The position numbers and the translations under genes were made by a program. 64,000 nucleotides of DNA from Acidobacteriota bacterium (GTDB lineage Bacteria; Acidobacteriota; Vicinamibacteria; Marinacidobacterales; Marinacidobacteraceae). Every line of letters begins with the position of its first letter. The stretch's first letter is position 1. Below, in pieces: positions 7,957-15,537 of this stretch. Location of the stretch: the NCBI GenBank assembly GCA_009835985.1, contig VXWI01000036.1:1-64000 (forward strand). Direction: 5' to 3'. The notes beneath the pieces are model-generated. The model had not been told where the DNA came from. It worked only from the letters and a program-made list of their open reading frames with translations, and searched no databases.

Positions 7957-9705
7957 TCAGGCGCGTCCTTCCACCTCCACCGTCACGATGTCCACGTCCG
8001 GGTACTTCTGGTGACGCACCGAACTGGCGTAGTGCCGGAGGAGGCGCAGCGAGATCTCGCTCTCGTCGGGAACCTCCGGCCGGTCGCCGAGCATCGTCAT
8101 CCGGTCCTCGATGTTCACGTCGCCGGCCACCGCCACGAACTCCAGTTCCGCGGAGCGCCGTCCCGTCCGCGCGGTGAGGCGGAGCTGCCGGACCTCGGCG
8201 TCGCCTGCCTCCCCGACCTCCAGCAGCGTCAGCAGCGCCTCCTCGCCGGCCGAAACGAGGCGGGCGGTGGAACTTCCATCCCAGCCGCGCCGGAATGCCT
8301 CGGAGGTCAGGAATTCGTCGATCTTCGGTCCCGCCTCCATGTCGAGAATGGTGGCGAGCCGCTTCGGGCGCGCTCCGGTGAGGTTGAGGAAGACCATCAG
8401 CAGGATGGCCATCAGACCGCCGGCGGTCATGCCGTTGTCCAGCAGGACTCCCCAGAAACCCTCGAGCAACTCGGGGAAGATCGCGGCGCCCTGGAAGCCG
8501 CTGCCGACCCAGAAGGAGAGGCCGACGATGACCGCCTTCTGGAGATTCATCCCGTCCTTCACGACCATGTGCATTCCCAGACTGAACAGGATGCCGATGA
8601 GGCCCATCCCGAAGGCGCCGACCACCGGACCCGGGATCGCGAGGAAGAGAGCCGCGACCTTGGGCAACAGCGCGAGTCCGAGGAAACTGATCCCGATCCA
8701 GGTCCCGACCCGGCGCGAGGCCACGCCGGTCAACTCCGTCATCGAGATGCTGTTCGAATAGGTCGTGTTGGGGACCGTGGCGAGGACGCCGGAGAGCAGG
8801 TTGCCGACACCGTCAGCGGCCACCGCACCGGCTACGACCCGGTAGTCCGGCGCCTGGGGCTTCCGCCACGAGACCCGCTGAATGGCGATGGAGTCGCCGA
8901 TCGTCTCGATGGCCCCGATAAGGGTCACGAAGATGAAGGCGGGCAGGAGCGCCCAGAAGGAGGCTCCGAAGGAGAAGTCGAGTCCCGGCCACCCGCTCGG
9001 GATGCCGATCCAGCCCGCGTTCGCGACCGGCGCGAAATCGAAGATTCCGGTAAGGGCGCCGACGGTGGAGCCGACGACCACACCAATGATCGGAGCCCAG
9101 AGCCGCAGGAGCCCCCTTCCCCGGAGCGCGAGACCGGCGAAGACCGCGAGCGCGATGCCGGCGCTCAGCGGGGCTGCCAGCGGGCTGGCTCCCTCGGGCA
9201 CGTCGCCAAGCAGCGGGAACAGGATGGGCATCACGGTCGCCGCGATGAGCATGATGACGATCCCGGCGACGGTCGGGGTGATCACCCGGCGCAGCCAGGT
9301 GAGCCGGAAGGCGAGACCGAACTGGAACAGGGAAGAGACGAGGACCAGGACCGCGAGCAGCGCCGGCCCCCCTTCCCGGAGGGCGGCGACCGAAATCGCG
9401 ATGAAGGCGCCGGAGGTTCCCATGAGCAGGACGTGTCCGGCGCCAAACCGGCCGACGCGGTTCGCCTGCAGGATGGTGGAGAGACCGCACACGGTAAGCG
9501 CGGCGAAAACCGCCCAGGAGAGATACGGCTCGCCCAGTCCCGCGGCGCGGATCACGATGGCGGGCGTGAGGACGATGCCGGCGACCTGCAGGATCGCCAT
9601 CTGGAGTCCGAGGCCGAAGGCGAGCGCCCCCGGCGGTCTTTCGTCCGGCTGGTAGCGGATCGAGGACGCCGGGGCGCCGCCCGCCGAAGATTGTGCTGCT
9701 GTCAC
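7957..9705 (-). CDS. NCS2-family nucleobase permease with cytosolic C-terminal extension
   Basis: 582 residues. Start is GTG with a very strong AGGAGGAGGT five bases upstream. Residues about 25-455 hold 12-14 hydrophobic segments in the order of nucleobase:cation symporter-2 proteins (UraA/xanthine permease type), with the opening PPGALAFGLGLQMAILQ and an internal IETIGDSIA corresponding to the conserved Glu of TM8. Typical members end after the last helix at 430-460 residues; this one continues for about 120 residues (SSTARLVSAGEEALLTLLE and later ISLRLLRHYASSVRHQKYPD). That tail resembles a GHKL/RsbW-like alpha-beta layer but lacks clear ATP-binding motifs. Substrate (xanthine, urate or uracil) cannot be chosen from the sequence. 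It leads a probable operon with yceI and the barrel gene. Confidence 0.85.
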   Translation of the reverse strand: MTAAQSSAGGAPASSIRYQPDERPPGALAFGLGLQMAILQVAGIVLTPAIVIRAAGLGEPYLSWAVFAALTVCGLSTILQANRVGRFGAGHVLLMGTSGAFIAISVAALREGGPALLAVLVLVSSLFQFGLAFRLTWLRRVITPTVAGIVIMLIAATVMPILFPLLGDVPEGASPLAAPLSAGIALAVFAGLALRGRGLLRLWAPIIGVVVGSTVGALTGIFDFAPVANAGWIGIPSGWPGLDFSFGASFWALLPAFIFVTLIGAIETIGDSIAIQRVSWRKPQAPDYRVVAGAVAADGVGNLLSGVLATVPNTTYSNSISMTELTGVASRRVGTWIGISFLGLALLPKVAALFLAIPGPVVGAFGMGLIGILFSLGMHMVVKDGMNLQKAVIVGLSFWVGSGFQGAAIFPELLEGFWGVLLDNGMTAGGLMAILLMVFLNLTGARPKRLATILDMEAGPKIDEFLTSEAFRRGWDGSSTARLVSAGEEALLTLLEVGEAGDAEVRQLRLTARTGRRSAELEFVAVAGDVNIEDRMTMLGDRPEVPDESEISLRLLRHYASSVRHQKYPDVDIVTVEVEGRA

Positions 9706-9753
9706 GTGGAACCTCCTCCTTGTGAAGACCCTTTGCCCCGATTCGGGGACCTG

Positions 9754-10827
9754 CTATCCGTCCTCCGGCCCTGTCGTCCGGCTGCCCGGGCCGGTTACTT
9801 CCAGCCCGGTGCGGAGATACAGGTTGCGGATGGGGTACGGGATCTCGATCCCGGCCTCGTCGTAGCGGCGGTGGAGCCGCTTGATGAAAGCGCTGGCCAG
9901 GTCGAACCGGTCGAGTGGCTTCCTCGCCTGCAGGATCGCGTCGAACGTGATCGCCGAGTCCCCGAATTCCTTCCAGCGGATGTGGCCCGCGAAACCGGGC
10001 ACACCGGCTTCGGTTCCGTTCTGGACCTCGCGGATGACCTCCCGCGCGATCCGGTCCGCCTCCTCCAGGTCGGTGTCGTAGTGGACACCGACCCCGATGC
10101 TGAGCCGGACGCGCGGATCGGGGGTGTGCAGGTTGGTCAGCACCGAATCCGCGAGCTGCGAATTGGGGATGATCACGTAGTTGTCGAGCAGGGTTCGGAG
10201 CGTGGTCGTCCGCCAGCCGATGTCGGTCACGTAGCCCTCGACTCCCGCCTCGTTGACCCGCAGGAAATCTCCCACCTTGAACTGCGCCGCGGCCACGAGC
10301 TGGATTCCGGCGAAGATGTTGCCGAGGGTCGGCTGGAGCGCGAGGGCGAGGGCCAACGCTCCGACTCCCAGGGTCGCGAGCAGGGGCGCCACCGAGATCC
10401 CGAGTTGGTCCAGCACCACCAGGATGCCGACCGTGAGCGCCACCCCGACCAGGGTGTTGCGGAGGATGGAGACGCCCTGGTGGCCGAGCCGCTGCTGCCG
10501 CATGCGGAGGCTGGCGAGCCCGATGTCCACCCCGACCCGGATGGCGGCGAGCACCAGCACCACCTGCAGGCCGGTGGTGACGAGCGGCTCCACCACCGCC
10601 GACGGTGGCCGGAGCGCCATCAGGACCCGCGTCGCGACCACCGCCAGCAACAGGGAGGGCACCAGGTGGAATCCCTCGGTGGCCAGCCAGTCGTCCCAGT
10701 CGGTTCGGGTCTTTTCCGCCTTCTTGCGGAAGAAGGCGCGCGCGGCCCGTTCGATCACGAGCCCGGCGCCGAAGGCGACCACCAGGACCGCCGCGTAGAG
10801 GCTCAGCGCGACGAAGAGGGTGGACAT
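9754..10827 (-). CDS. MscS-family mechanosensitive channel
   Basis: 357 residues. The ATG at 10827 overlaps the stop of the upstream hydrolase by one base (TGATG); a longer upstream extension of the frame is only the shadow of that gene. Three hydrophobic segments lie at about 5-27, 65-90 and 100-165. They are followed by the MscS pore and beta-domain signature: GVGALALALALQPTLGNIFAGI, GDFLRVNEAGVEGYVTDIGW and TTLRTLLDNYVIIPNSQLAD (about 165-245). The C-terminus (RRYDEAGIEIPYPIRNLYLR) is the usual alpha-beta cage end. It would release solutes on hypo-osmotic shock at the inner membrane. Confidence 0.93.
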   Translation of the reverse strand: MSTLFVALSLYAAVLVVAFGAGLVIERAARAFFRKKAEKTRTDWDDWLATEGFHLVPSLLLAVVATRVLMALRPPSAVVEPLVTTGLQVVLVLAAIRVGVDIGLASLRMRQQRLGHQGVSILRNTLVGVALTVGILVVLDQLGISVAPLLATLGVGALALALALQPTLGNIFAGIQLVAAAQFKVGDFLRVNEAGVEGYVTDIGWRTTTLRTLLDNYVIIPNSQLADSVLTNLHTPDPRVRLSIGVGVHYDTDLEEADRIAREVIREVQNGTEAGVPGFAGHIRWKEFGDSAITFDAILQARKPLDRFDLASAFIKRLHRRYDEAGIEIPYPIRNLYLRTGLEVTGPGSRTTGPEDG

Positions 10828-11606
10828 CAGCTTGCCGACGCGGCGGTCCACATGATCTCGAACAGGAGGTCCTTCGCACCGCTCAACCGATGGTCGCCGC
10901 CCTCGATCTCGATGAGTTCCGCGGCGTTGCAAGACCCGGCGAAGTCCCGTGAGAGTTCCACCGGAACCACCGCGTCCGCGTCTCCGTGGATCAGGAGGGA
11001 CGGGGTCCCGAGATTCGCTGCCAGCCGCTCGGTCGGATAGCCGTCCTCGTCCGGAACCATCCCCCAACCGATCTCAAGGTCCCGGTCCCCGACCGACACG
11101 GACAGGAACCCCCGACCGGCCCATTCCCGGCGCGCGGCGGCGGAAAGGCTGGCCGCGAAACGGGCCGCCATCCGGAAGGCGGGAGCGATGACGAACACCC
11201 GGCGGACCGCGCCCGGAAAGAGCGCGGCGTACCAGAGCGCCGCGATCCCCCCCATCGAGGACCCCACCAGAACGAGTGGCGCCGCGGGCGCCTCCTCCCG
11301 AAGGAAGGAAACGGCCCGCCCGACGTCCTCGAGATTCCGGGTCAGCGAGAGACCGTGGCAGTCGCCCCCCGAGTCGCCGTGCCCGGTGAAGTCGAGCGAC
11401 AGGAATCCGGGTCCGCGTCCGGCGAGGTGGTCACGGAACCGGGCCGCCTTTTCTCCCTTCCGGTCGGAACCGAGCCCGTGGAGGAAAACCCAGACCGGCG
11501 CCCCGGTATCGGTTCCCGGGGTCCAGCTCAGCGCGAGACGGTCGCGTCCCGGATCGTCGGGCTCGAGGAACTGCTCCTGCGCGGTCATTCGGGATTCCGG
11601 CCGCAC
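10827..11606 (-). CDS. Alpha/beta hydrolase (serine esterase/thioesterase type)
   Basis: 259 residues if the GTG at 11606 is used, 253 from the ATG at 11588; neither has a clear Shine-Dalgarno, so the start is open. The alpha/beta-hydrolase core is complete: oxyanion strand VFLHGLGSDRKG (about 40), nucleophile elbow GSSMGG (about 115), Asp in HGDADAVVP (about 210) and the catalytic His in EGGDHRLSGA (about 238). It resembles small cytosolic esterases of the BAAT/Tex30-like groups. Its stop overlaps the start of the MscS gene by one base, so the two are translationally coupled. Substrate unknown. Confidence 0.85.
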   Translation of the reverse strand: MRPESRMTAQEQFLEPDDPGRDRLALSWTPGTDTGAPVWVFLHGLGSDRKGEKAARFRDHLAGRGPGFLSLDFTGHGDSGGDCHGLSLTRNLEDVGRAVSFLREEAPAAPLVLVGSSMGGIAALWYAALFPGAVRRVFVIAPAFRMAARFAASLSAAARREWAGRGFLSVSVGDRDLEIGWGMVPDEDGYPTERLAANLGTPSLLIHGDADAVVPVELSRDFAGSCNAAELIEIEGGDHRLSGAKDLLFEIMWTAASAS

Positions 11607-11684
11607 ATTCTGACGGATGCCGCGTCATATCCGCGTCCTCCCGCACGCCCGGCCCATCCATGAAGACGGCGGAAACGGCTCGAA

Positions 11685-11732
11685 CTCGGAGCGCCGGCCT
11701 CTCGCCGGCGGCCAGTTCTCCCGGTGGGGGCC
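11685..11732 (-). repeat. Composite intergenic repeat (core plus hairpin), minus orientation
   Basis: Read on the minus strand this is the 48-base composite unit: core GGCCCCCACCGGGAGAACTGG, then a CCGCCGGC-GAGAG-GCCGGC hairpin, then GCTCCGAG. It matches the unit at 21265-21312 at 47 of 48 positions, in opposite orientation and 9.6 kb away. Confidence 0.9.
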
Positions 11733-11881
11733 GTGGCCGCAGGCCGCGAAACGCACGCCTCAGCCGATTCCCATGGCGTGATCCCAACCAGGAACCGCTA
11801 CTCGGCTCCCGAAACGAGCCGAACGTGGGCCCCACCCTCAAGGGCAGGAGCGCCATCAGCGCGGGTTTCGCGCTCCCGCGC

Positions 11882-11908
11882 GATGCCAGCCGGAGGCTGG
11901 CGCTCCGA
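11882..11908 (+). repeat. Hairpin-type intergenic repeat without core
   Basis: GATGCCAGCCGGAGGCTGGC followed by GCTCCGA. The stem GCCAGCC/GGCTGGC is a compensated variant of the GCCGGCC/GGCCGGC stem seen at 462, and the trailing GCTCCGA is shared with the other copies. It ends 27 bases before the uracil-DNA glycosylase start. Confidence 0.75.
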
Positions 11909-11934
11909 AGGGGGCTGCGACAATCGGGGCGCCC

Positions 11935-12618
11935 GTGCCCCTCCCCGCCGACTTCCACTCGCGCGTTACCGCCTGCCGGGCCTGTCCGCGGCTCGTGGCC
12001 CATCGCGAGGCCGTCGCGCGCGAGCCGCCGCGGCGGTTTCGCGGCCTCGAGTACTGGGCCCGGCCCGTCCCGTCGCTTGGGGACGAAGGCTTCCGCCTGC
12101 TCATCGTCGGTCTCGCTCCGGCGGCCCACGGCGCCAACCGCACGGGCCGGATGTTCACCGGAGACCGGTCGGGGGAGTGGCTCTACGAGGCGCTCCACCG
12201 GTTCGGGTTCTCGTCGGCGCCGTATTCGCCGAATCCCGGCGACGGGCTCCGGTTGCTCGACACCCGAATCACCGCCGCGATCCACTGCGCTCCCCCGGCC
12301 AACCGCCCGACCGCCGCGGAACTCGCCGCCTGCCAACCGTTCCTCGAGGAGGAGATCCGCCGCGCAGCCAGGCTCCGGGTGGTCCTCGCCCTCGGCTCGA
12401 TCGCTTTCCGGACCTTTCTCCGTACCTGGAGGGCGCTCGGCCGCGCGGTCCCGACGCCGCTCCCCCGCTTCGGTCACGGCGCCGCGGCCCGGATCGCCCC
12501 CGGAACCCACCTGCTCGCGAGCTACCACCCGAGCCAGCAGAACACCTTCACCGGCCGGCTCACCCGGCCCATGTTCCACGAGGTCTTCGCGGCCGCCCGG
12601 GAACTGTGCGGGGAGTGA
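11935..12618 (+). CDS. Family 5 uracil-DNA glycosylase (UDGb)
   Basis: 227 residues. It removes uracil and related deaminated bases from DNA in base-excision repair. The family 5 (UDGb) motifs are present: motif 1 GLAPAAHGANRTGRMFTGD (about 65), in which Ala replaces the catalytic Asp/Asn of other UDG families, and motif 2 HPSQQNTFTGRLT (about 200). Four Cys suited to the iron-sulfur cluster are visible: CRACPRL near residue 14 (two) and HC/AC around 123 and 137. Length is usual. The stop lies 2 bases before the DUF523 gene, so the two form an operon. Confidence 0.92.
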   Translation: MPLPADFHSRVTACRACPRLVAHREAVAREPPRRFRGLEYWARPVPSLGDEGFRLLIVGLAPAAHGANRTGRMFTGDRSGEWLYEALHRFGFSSAPYSPNPGDGLRLLDTRITAAIHCAPPANRPTAAELAACQPFLEEEIRRAARLRVVLALGSIAFRTFLRTWRALGRAVPTPLPRFGHGAAARIAPGTHLLASYHPSQQNTFTGRLTRPMFHEVFAAARELCGE

Positions 12619-12620
12619 CG

Positions 12621-13577
12621 ATGGAGCAGCGGCCCCGGGTCCGGATCGCGGTTTCGGGCTGCCTCCTCGGCGAAGAGGTGCGCTACGACGGCGGGCACCG
12701 CCGGAGCAGCTATGCGACCGACGCGCTCGGCGGCGCTTTCGAACTGGTCTCCGAGTGTCCCGAGGTCGGCATCGGCCTGGGGGTGCCGCGGCCGAAGATC
12801 CGGCTCGCACGCAGTGGAGGCGTCACCAGGCTGCTCGACTCCCGGGAGAAGGACCTGACCCCGGTCATGGACGACTACGCGCGCCAGGCCGCCACCCGCT
12901 TCGCCGAGGCCCGCGTCGCCGGGATCGTGCTCAAGTCCCGGTCACCGAGCTGCGGCATGGGTGACGTGAAGCTTCACGCGGGCGGCGCGGTGATCTCGGA
13001 GGACGGGACCGGGATCTTCGCGAGCCGGCTCGCGGCGGCGCTTCCCGAGGCGCCGCGGATCTCGGAAACCGACCTCGAGAGCCCCGCGCGTCGCGACCAC
13101 TGGCTGACCCGGGTCTTCGCCCTCGCGGAGATCCGGGAAGTGTCTTCGGGCTCGCCCGACGCCGCGAGGCTCTACGCCTTCCACGCGCGCTGGAAGATGG
13201 TCCTGATGGCGCACTCGGAACGGACTGCCCGCCGGCTCGGCCGCTTTCTCGCCGCCACCCGGGACGCGCGGGACGCGCTGCCGCGCTACCGGGAAGCGTT
13301 CCTCGCCGGGCTCGCCGAACCGGCATCGGTGGGGACGCACCACAACGTTCTCCTTCACCTGGCCGGACACCTCAGGAGACCGCTCGATCCGGCGGCTCGA
13401 GAGCGCCTGCGCCGCGAGATCGCGGCGTTCCTGGCGCGCGAGGTCCCCCTGGCGACGCCGGTCCGTTCCCTCTCCGCCTGGGCGGCACGACTGGAGGTTC
13501 CGAGCCTCGGGAACCAGGCGTACCTCGCCGAGCGGCCGAAGTCCCTCGCCTACCGCGAAGGGATCTATCCCGACTAG
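12621..13577 (+). CDS. DUF523-DUF1722 (YbgA-like) fusion protein
   Basis: 318 residues. The N-terminal half is DUF523: VAVSGCLLGEEVRYDGGHRR-type opening (here IAVSGCLLGEEVRYDG), SECPEVGIGLGVPRPKIRL, then LKSRSPSCGMG with the conserved SPSCG. The C-terminal half is DUF1722/YbgA: FHARWKMVLMAHS, then LRREIAAFLAREVPLATPVRSL and NQAYLAERPKSL. The combined architecture is well known in proteobacteria and others. The molecular role is not established; DUF523 Cys residues suggest a metal or cluster site. Start is the ATG 2 bases after the UDG stop. It ends 4 bases inside the 3' end of bshA on the other strand. Confidence 0.9.
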   Translation: MEQRPRVRIAVSGCLLGEEVRYDGGHRRSSYATDALGGAFELVSECPEVGIGLGVPRPKIRLARSGGVTRLLDSREKDLTPVMDDYARQAATRFAEARVAGIVLKSRSPSCGMGDVKLHAGGAVISEDGTGIFASRLAAALPEAPRISETDLESPARRDHWLTRVFALAEIREVSSGSPDAARLYAFHARWKMVLMAHSERTARRLGRFLAATRDARDALPRYREAFLAGLAEPASVGTHHNVLLHLAGHLRRPLDPAARERLRREIAAFLAREVPLATPVRSLSAWAARLEVPSLGNQAYLAERPKSLAYREGIYPD

Positions 13578-14713
13578 CAGCCGGTGGGGACACCGGCCGT
13601 CACCCGCCGGTAGAGGTCCTCGTACCGGGGCAGGACGATCTCCCGCGCAAAGTGGGTGATGGCGCGCGTCCGTCCCGCGTCACCCATCGCCTGGCGCGCC
13701 GGCTCGTCGGTAAGGAGCCGGACCGCTTCCGTGGCCATCCCCCGCACCTCGCCCACCGGGAACAGCCGCCCGGCTTCGCCATCGGTGACCACTTCCGGGA
13801 GGCCGCCGATGGTGGTCGCGATCACCGGTACCCGGCTCACCATCGCCTCCAGCGCCGTCAGGCCGAAGCTCTCCTGTGCACTCGGCAGCAGCAAGAGATC
13901 CGCGCATGCGAGGGGCCCCCGGATGTCGTCCTGCTGGCCGAGGAAGACCACCTCCGAAGTCAGTTCGAGTTCCCGCACGAGCTGCTGCGCGAAGAGCCGC
14001 TCCGGGCCTTCTCCGACCAGGACCAGCTTTGCGGGGAACTGCCGGCGGACCTCGGCGAAGACCCGCACCACATCGCTGATGCGTTTCACGGGCCGGAAGT
14101 TCGAGATGTGCATCAGGATCCGTTCCCCGTTCGGCGCCCAGGCCTCGCGGGCGTAGCGCTCCGGACCGGGGGCCGGCAACTCGGTATCCACGAAGTTGGG
14201 AATGACCTCGACCGGAACGTGGGGAGCGAAGTCGCGCTGGGTGCGGTCGGCGAGATAGTCCGAAACCGCGGTGACGGCATCGGAACGCTCCAGCGCGAAG
14301 CGGATGACCCGGTGGAAGGACTTGTCCGCGCCGACCAGGGTGATGTCGGTGCCGTGGAGGGTGGTGACCACCCGGGTGCGGCCGCCGCCGATGATCTCGC
14401 GCGCCAGGAAGGCGCTCACCGCGTTGGGGACGGCGTAGTGGGCGTGGATGATGTCGAAGTCGCCGTCCTCGTCGGCGACCTCGGCCAGTTTGGTCGCAAG
14501 CCCCAGCGTGTACGGGGGATAGCGGAACAGTGGGTAGGACGCGATCTCCACCTCGTGGATCCGCACGCCCGGGTGGAATCGGCGCAGGCGGAAGGGAACC
14601 GCGTAACTCACCACGTGGACATCGTGTCCGGCGTCCGCCATCCCGATCGCCAGATCGGACGCGACCGCGCCACTCCCGCCGTGGGTGGGATAGCAGACGA
14701 TGGCGAGGCGCAT
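13574..14713 (-). CDS. bshA: N-acetyl-alpha-D-glucosaminyl L-malate synthase (bacillithiol biosynthesis)
   Basis: GT4-family glycosyltransferase of 379 residues, predicted to join GlcNAc from UDP-GlcNAc to L-malate, the first step of bacillithiol synthesis. BshA-specific stretches are plain: CYPTHGGSGAVASDLA at the N-terminus, HEVEIASYPLFRYPPY (about 60), HAHYAVPNAVSAFLA (about 95), TTLHGTDITLVGADKSFH (about 120) and the GT4 donor-site E-x7-E region QESFGLTALEAMVSRVPVIA (about 285). The ATG at 14713 matches the usual N-terminus; an in-frame start further upstream would add 40 unrelated residues. bshB and bshC are not in the window. It is divergent from the CBS-domain gene. Confidence 0.9.
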   Translation of the reverse strand: MRLAIVCYPTHGGSGAVASDLAIGMADAGHDVHVVSYAVPFRLRRFHPGVRIHEVEIASYPLFRYPPYTLGLATKLAEVADEDGDFDIIHAHYAVPNAVSAFLAREIIGGGRTRVVTTLHGTDITLVGADKSFHRVIRFALERSDAVTAVSDYLADRTQRDFAPHVPVEVIPNFVDTELPAPGPERYAREAWAPNGERILMHISNFRPVKRISDVVRVFAEVRRQFPAKLVLVGEGPERLFAQQLVRELELTSEVVFLGQQDDIRGPLACADLLLLPSAQESFGLTALEAMVSRVPVIATTIGGLPEVVTDGEAGRLFPVGEVRGMATEAVRLLTDEPARQAMGDAGRTRAITHFAREIVLPRYEDLYRRVTAGVPTGC

Positions 14714-14735
14714 GCGCGGTTCGGTCCTATGACGG

Positions 14736-14801
14736 AAAGGCGGGCAATTCTGTTCCCTTTCGCATGCGCCTCGGGGGGAAATTGCCATCACGCCCGCCTT
14801 T
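14736..14801. promoter_or_regulatory. Dyad-rich shared upstream region of bshA and the CBS-domain gene
   Basis: The 134-base divergent gap carries nested inverted repeats. AAAGGCGGGC (14736-14745) is matched by GCCCGCCTTT (14792-14801), and GGCAATT (14743-14749) by AATTGCC (14780-14786). CGCATGCG at 14761-14768 is a further perfect 8-base palindrome. The arms are too far apart for a simple single-regulator operator, but paired sites for a looping regulator or a cruciform are possible. No clear -35/-10 pair was found. Confidence 0.4.
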
Positions 14802-14847
14802 TGCGAAACTAGCCGGTCTCGAACCACGATCACCGAAGGACAACGTC

Positions 14848-15285
14848 ATGGACCCGCTGCTCAAGATCAGCCACCGGCCGGCGACCCGGGTTGCCCCGGA
14901 AGAGACCGTCAGTGCGACGGTGAAGGCCATGGTGCAGGACCGGACCGGGGCGGCCGCGGTCATGAATGCCGACGGCTCGCTCGCCGGGATCTTCACCGAG
15001 CGTGACCTGATGACCCGCGTGGTGGCCATTCACCGGGACCCCGAGACCACCCTCGTCGGAGACGCAATGACCACGGAGCCGGTCACCATCACCCCGGACA
15101 CCTCGCTGGAGCAGGCTCTCGAGATCATGGTCACCAATGACTTCCGGCACCTCCCCATCGTGGACGGCGACGAGGTGGTCGGGGTCGCGACCGTGCGCCG
15201 CGTGCTGAAGCACAAACTCGACGAGGAAAAGGAAGCACTCGAGTCCGTGGTCAGCTTCTTCACTGCCGACGGCATCGGGGGTTGA
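14848..15285 (+). CDS. Stand-alone two-CBS-domain protein
   Basis: 145 residues holding just a Bateman module. CBS1 spans about residues 8-65 (RVAPEETVSATVKAMV, GAAAVMNADGSLAGIFTERDLM) and CBS2 about 72-130 (PVTITPDTSLEQALEIMVTNDFRHLPIVDGDEVVGVATVRRVL). The G-x-hydrophobic-T-x-x-D/R endings are those that bind adenine nucleotides. Such proteins sense AMP/ATP and act on partner enzymes; the partner is not evident here. GAAGGA lies 8 bases before the ATG. It is divergent from bshA. Confidence 0.9.
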   Translation: MDPLLKISHRPATRVAPEETVSATVKAMVQDRTGAAAVMNADGSLAGIFTERDLMTRVVAIHRDPETTLVGDAMTTEPVTITPDTSLEQALEIMVTNDFRHLPIVDGDEVVGVATVRRVLKHKLDEEKEALESVVSFFTADGIGG

Positions 15286-15301
15286 GTCCGGAACGCCGGG
15301 C

Positions 15302-15532
15302 TCAGCGCGCCGCCGGTGGCCGCTTCTTCGAGAGCAGCCATCCGGTAACGAACAGCGCCGCTCCCACCCCCGTGAACACCAGCATGCGGCGCTCGGCATC
15401 CGCTCCGAAAAACAGAGCCGCGGCGCCGGTCACCACCAGCATCCCCAGCATCATCAGCGTCCGGCCGGCGAAGTAACGAATCCAGGCGAGCGTCACCGCG
15501 ATGGGCAACGGCTTCCTGCTGCGCGACGCCAT
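15302..15532 (-). CDS. Small two-TM membrane protein
   Basis: 76 residues starting MASRSRKPLPIAVTL. Two hydrophobic segments lie at about 22-40 (TLMMLGMLVVTGAAALFFG) and 47-66 (LVFTGVGAALFVTGWLL), with a basic N-terminus and a basic tail KKRPPAAR. It begins 5 bases after the mutL stop on the same strand, so it is co-transcribed with mutL. No family recognised. Confidence 0.65.
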   Translation of the reverse strand: MASRSRKPLPIAVTLAWIRYFAGRTLMMLGMLVVTGAAALFFGADAERRMLVFTGVGAALFVTGWLLSKKRPPAAR

Positions 15533-15537
15533 CCTGG

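Larger units (their letters stand above)
11607..11934. other. 328-bp divergent intergenic region
   Basis: Gap between the leftward hydrolase gene and the rightward uracil-DNA glycosylase gene. It contains the composite repeat at 11685-11732 and an isolated hairpin repeat at 11882-11908. No convincing coding frame, promoter pair or other element is visible in the rest, although both flanking promoters must lie here. Confidence 0.6.
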
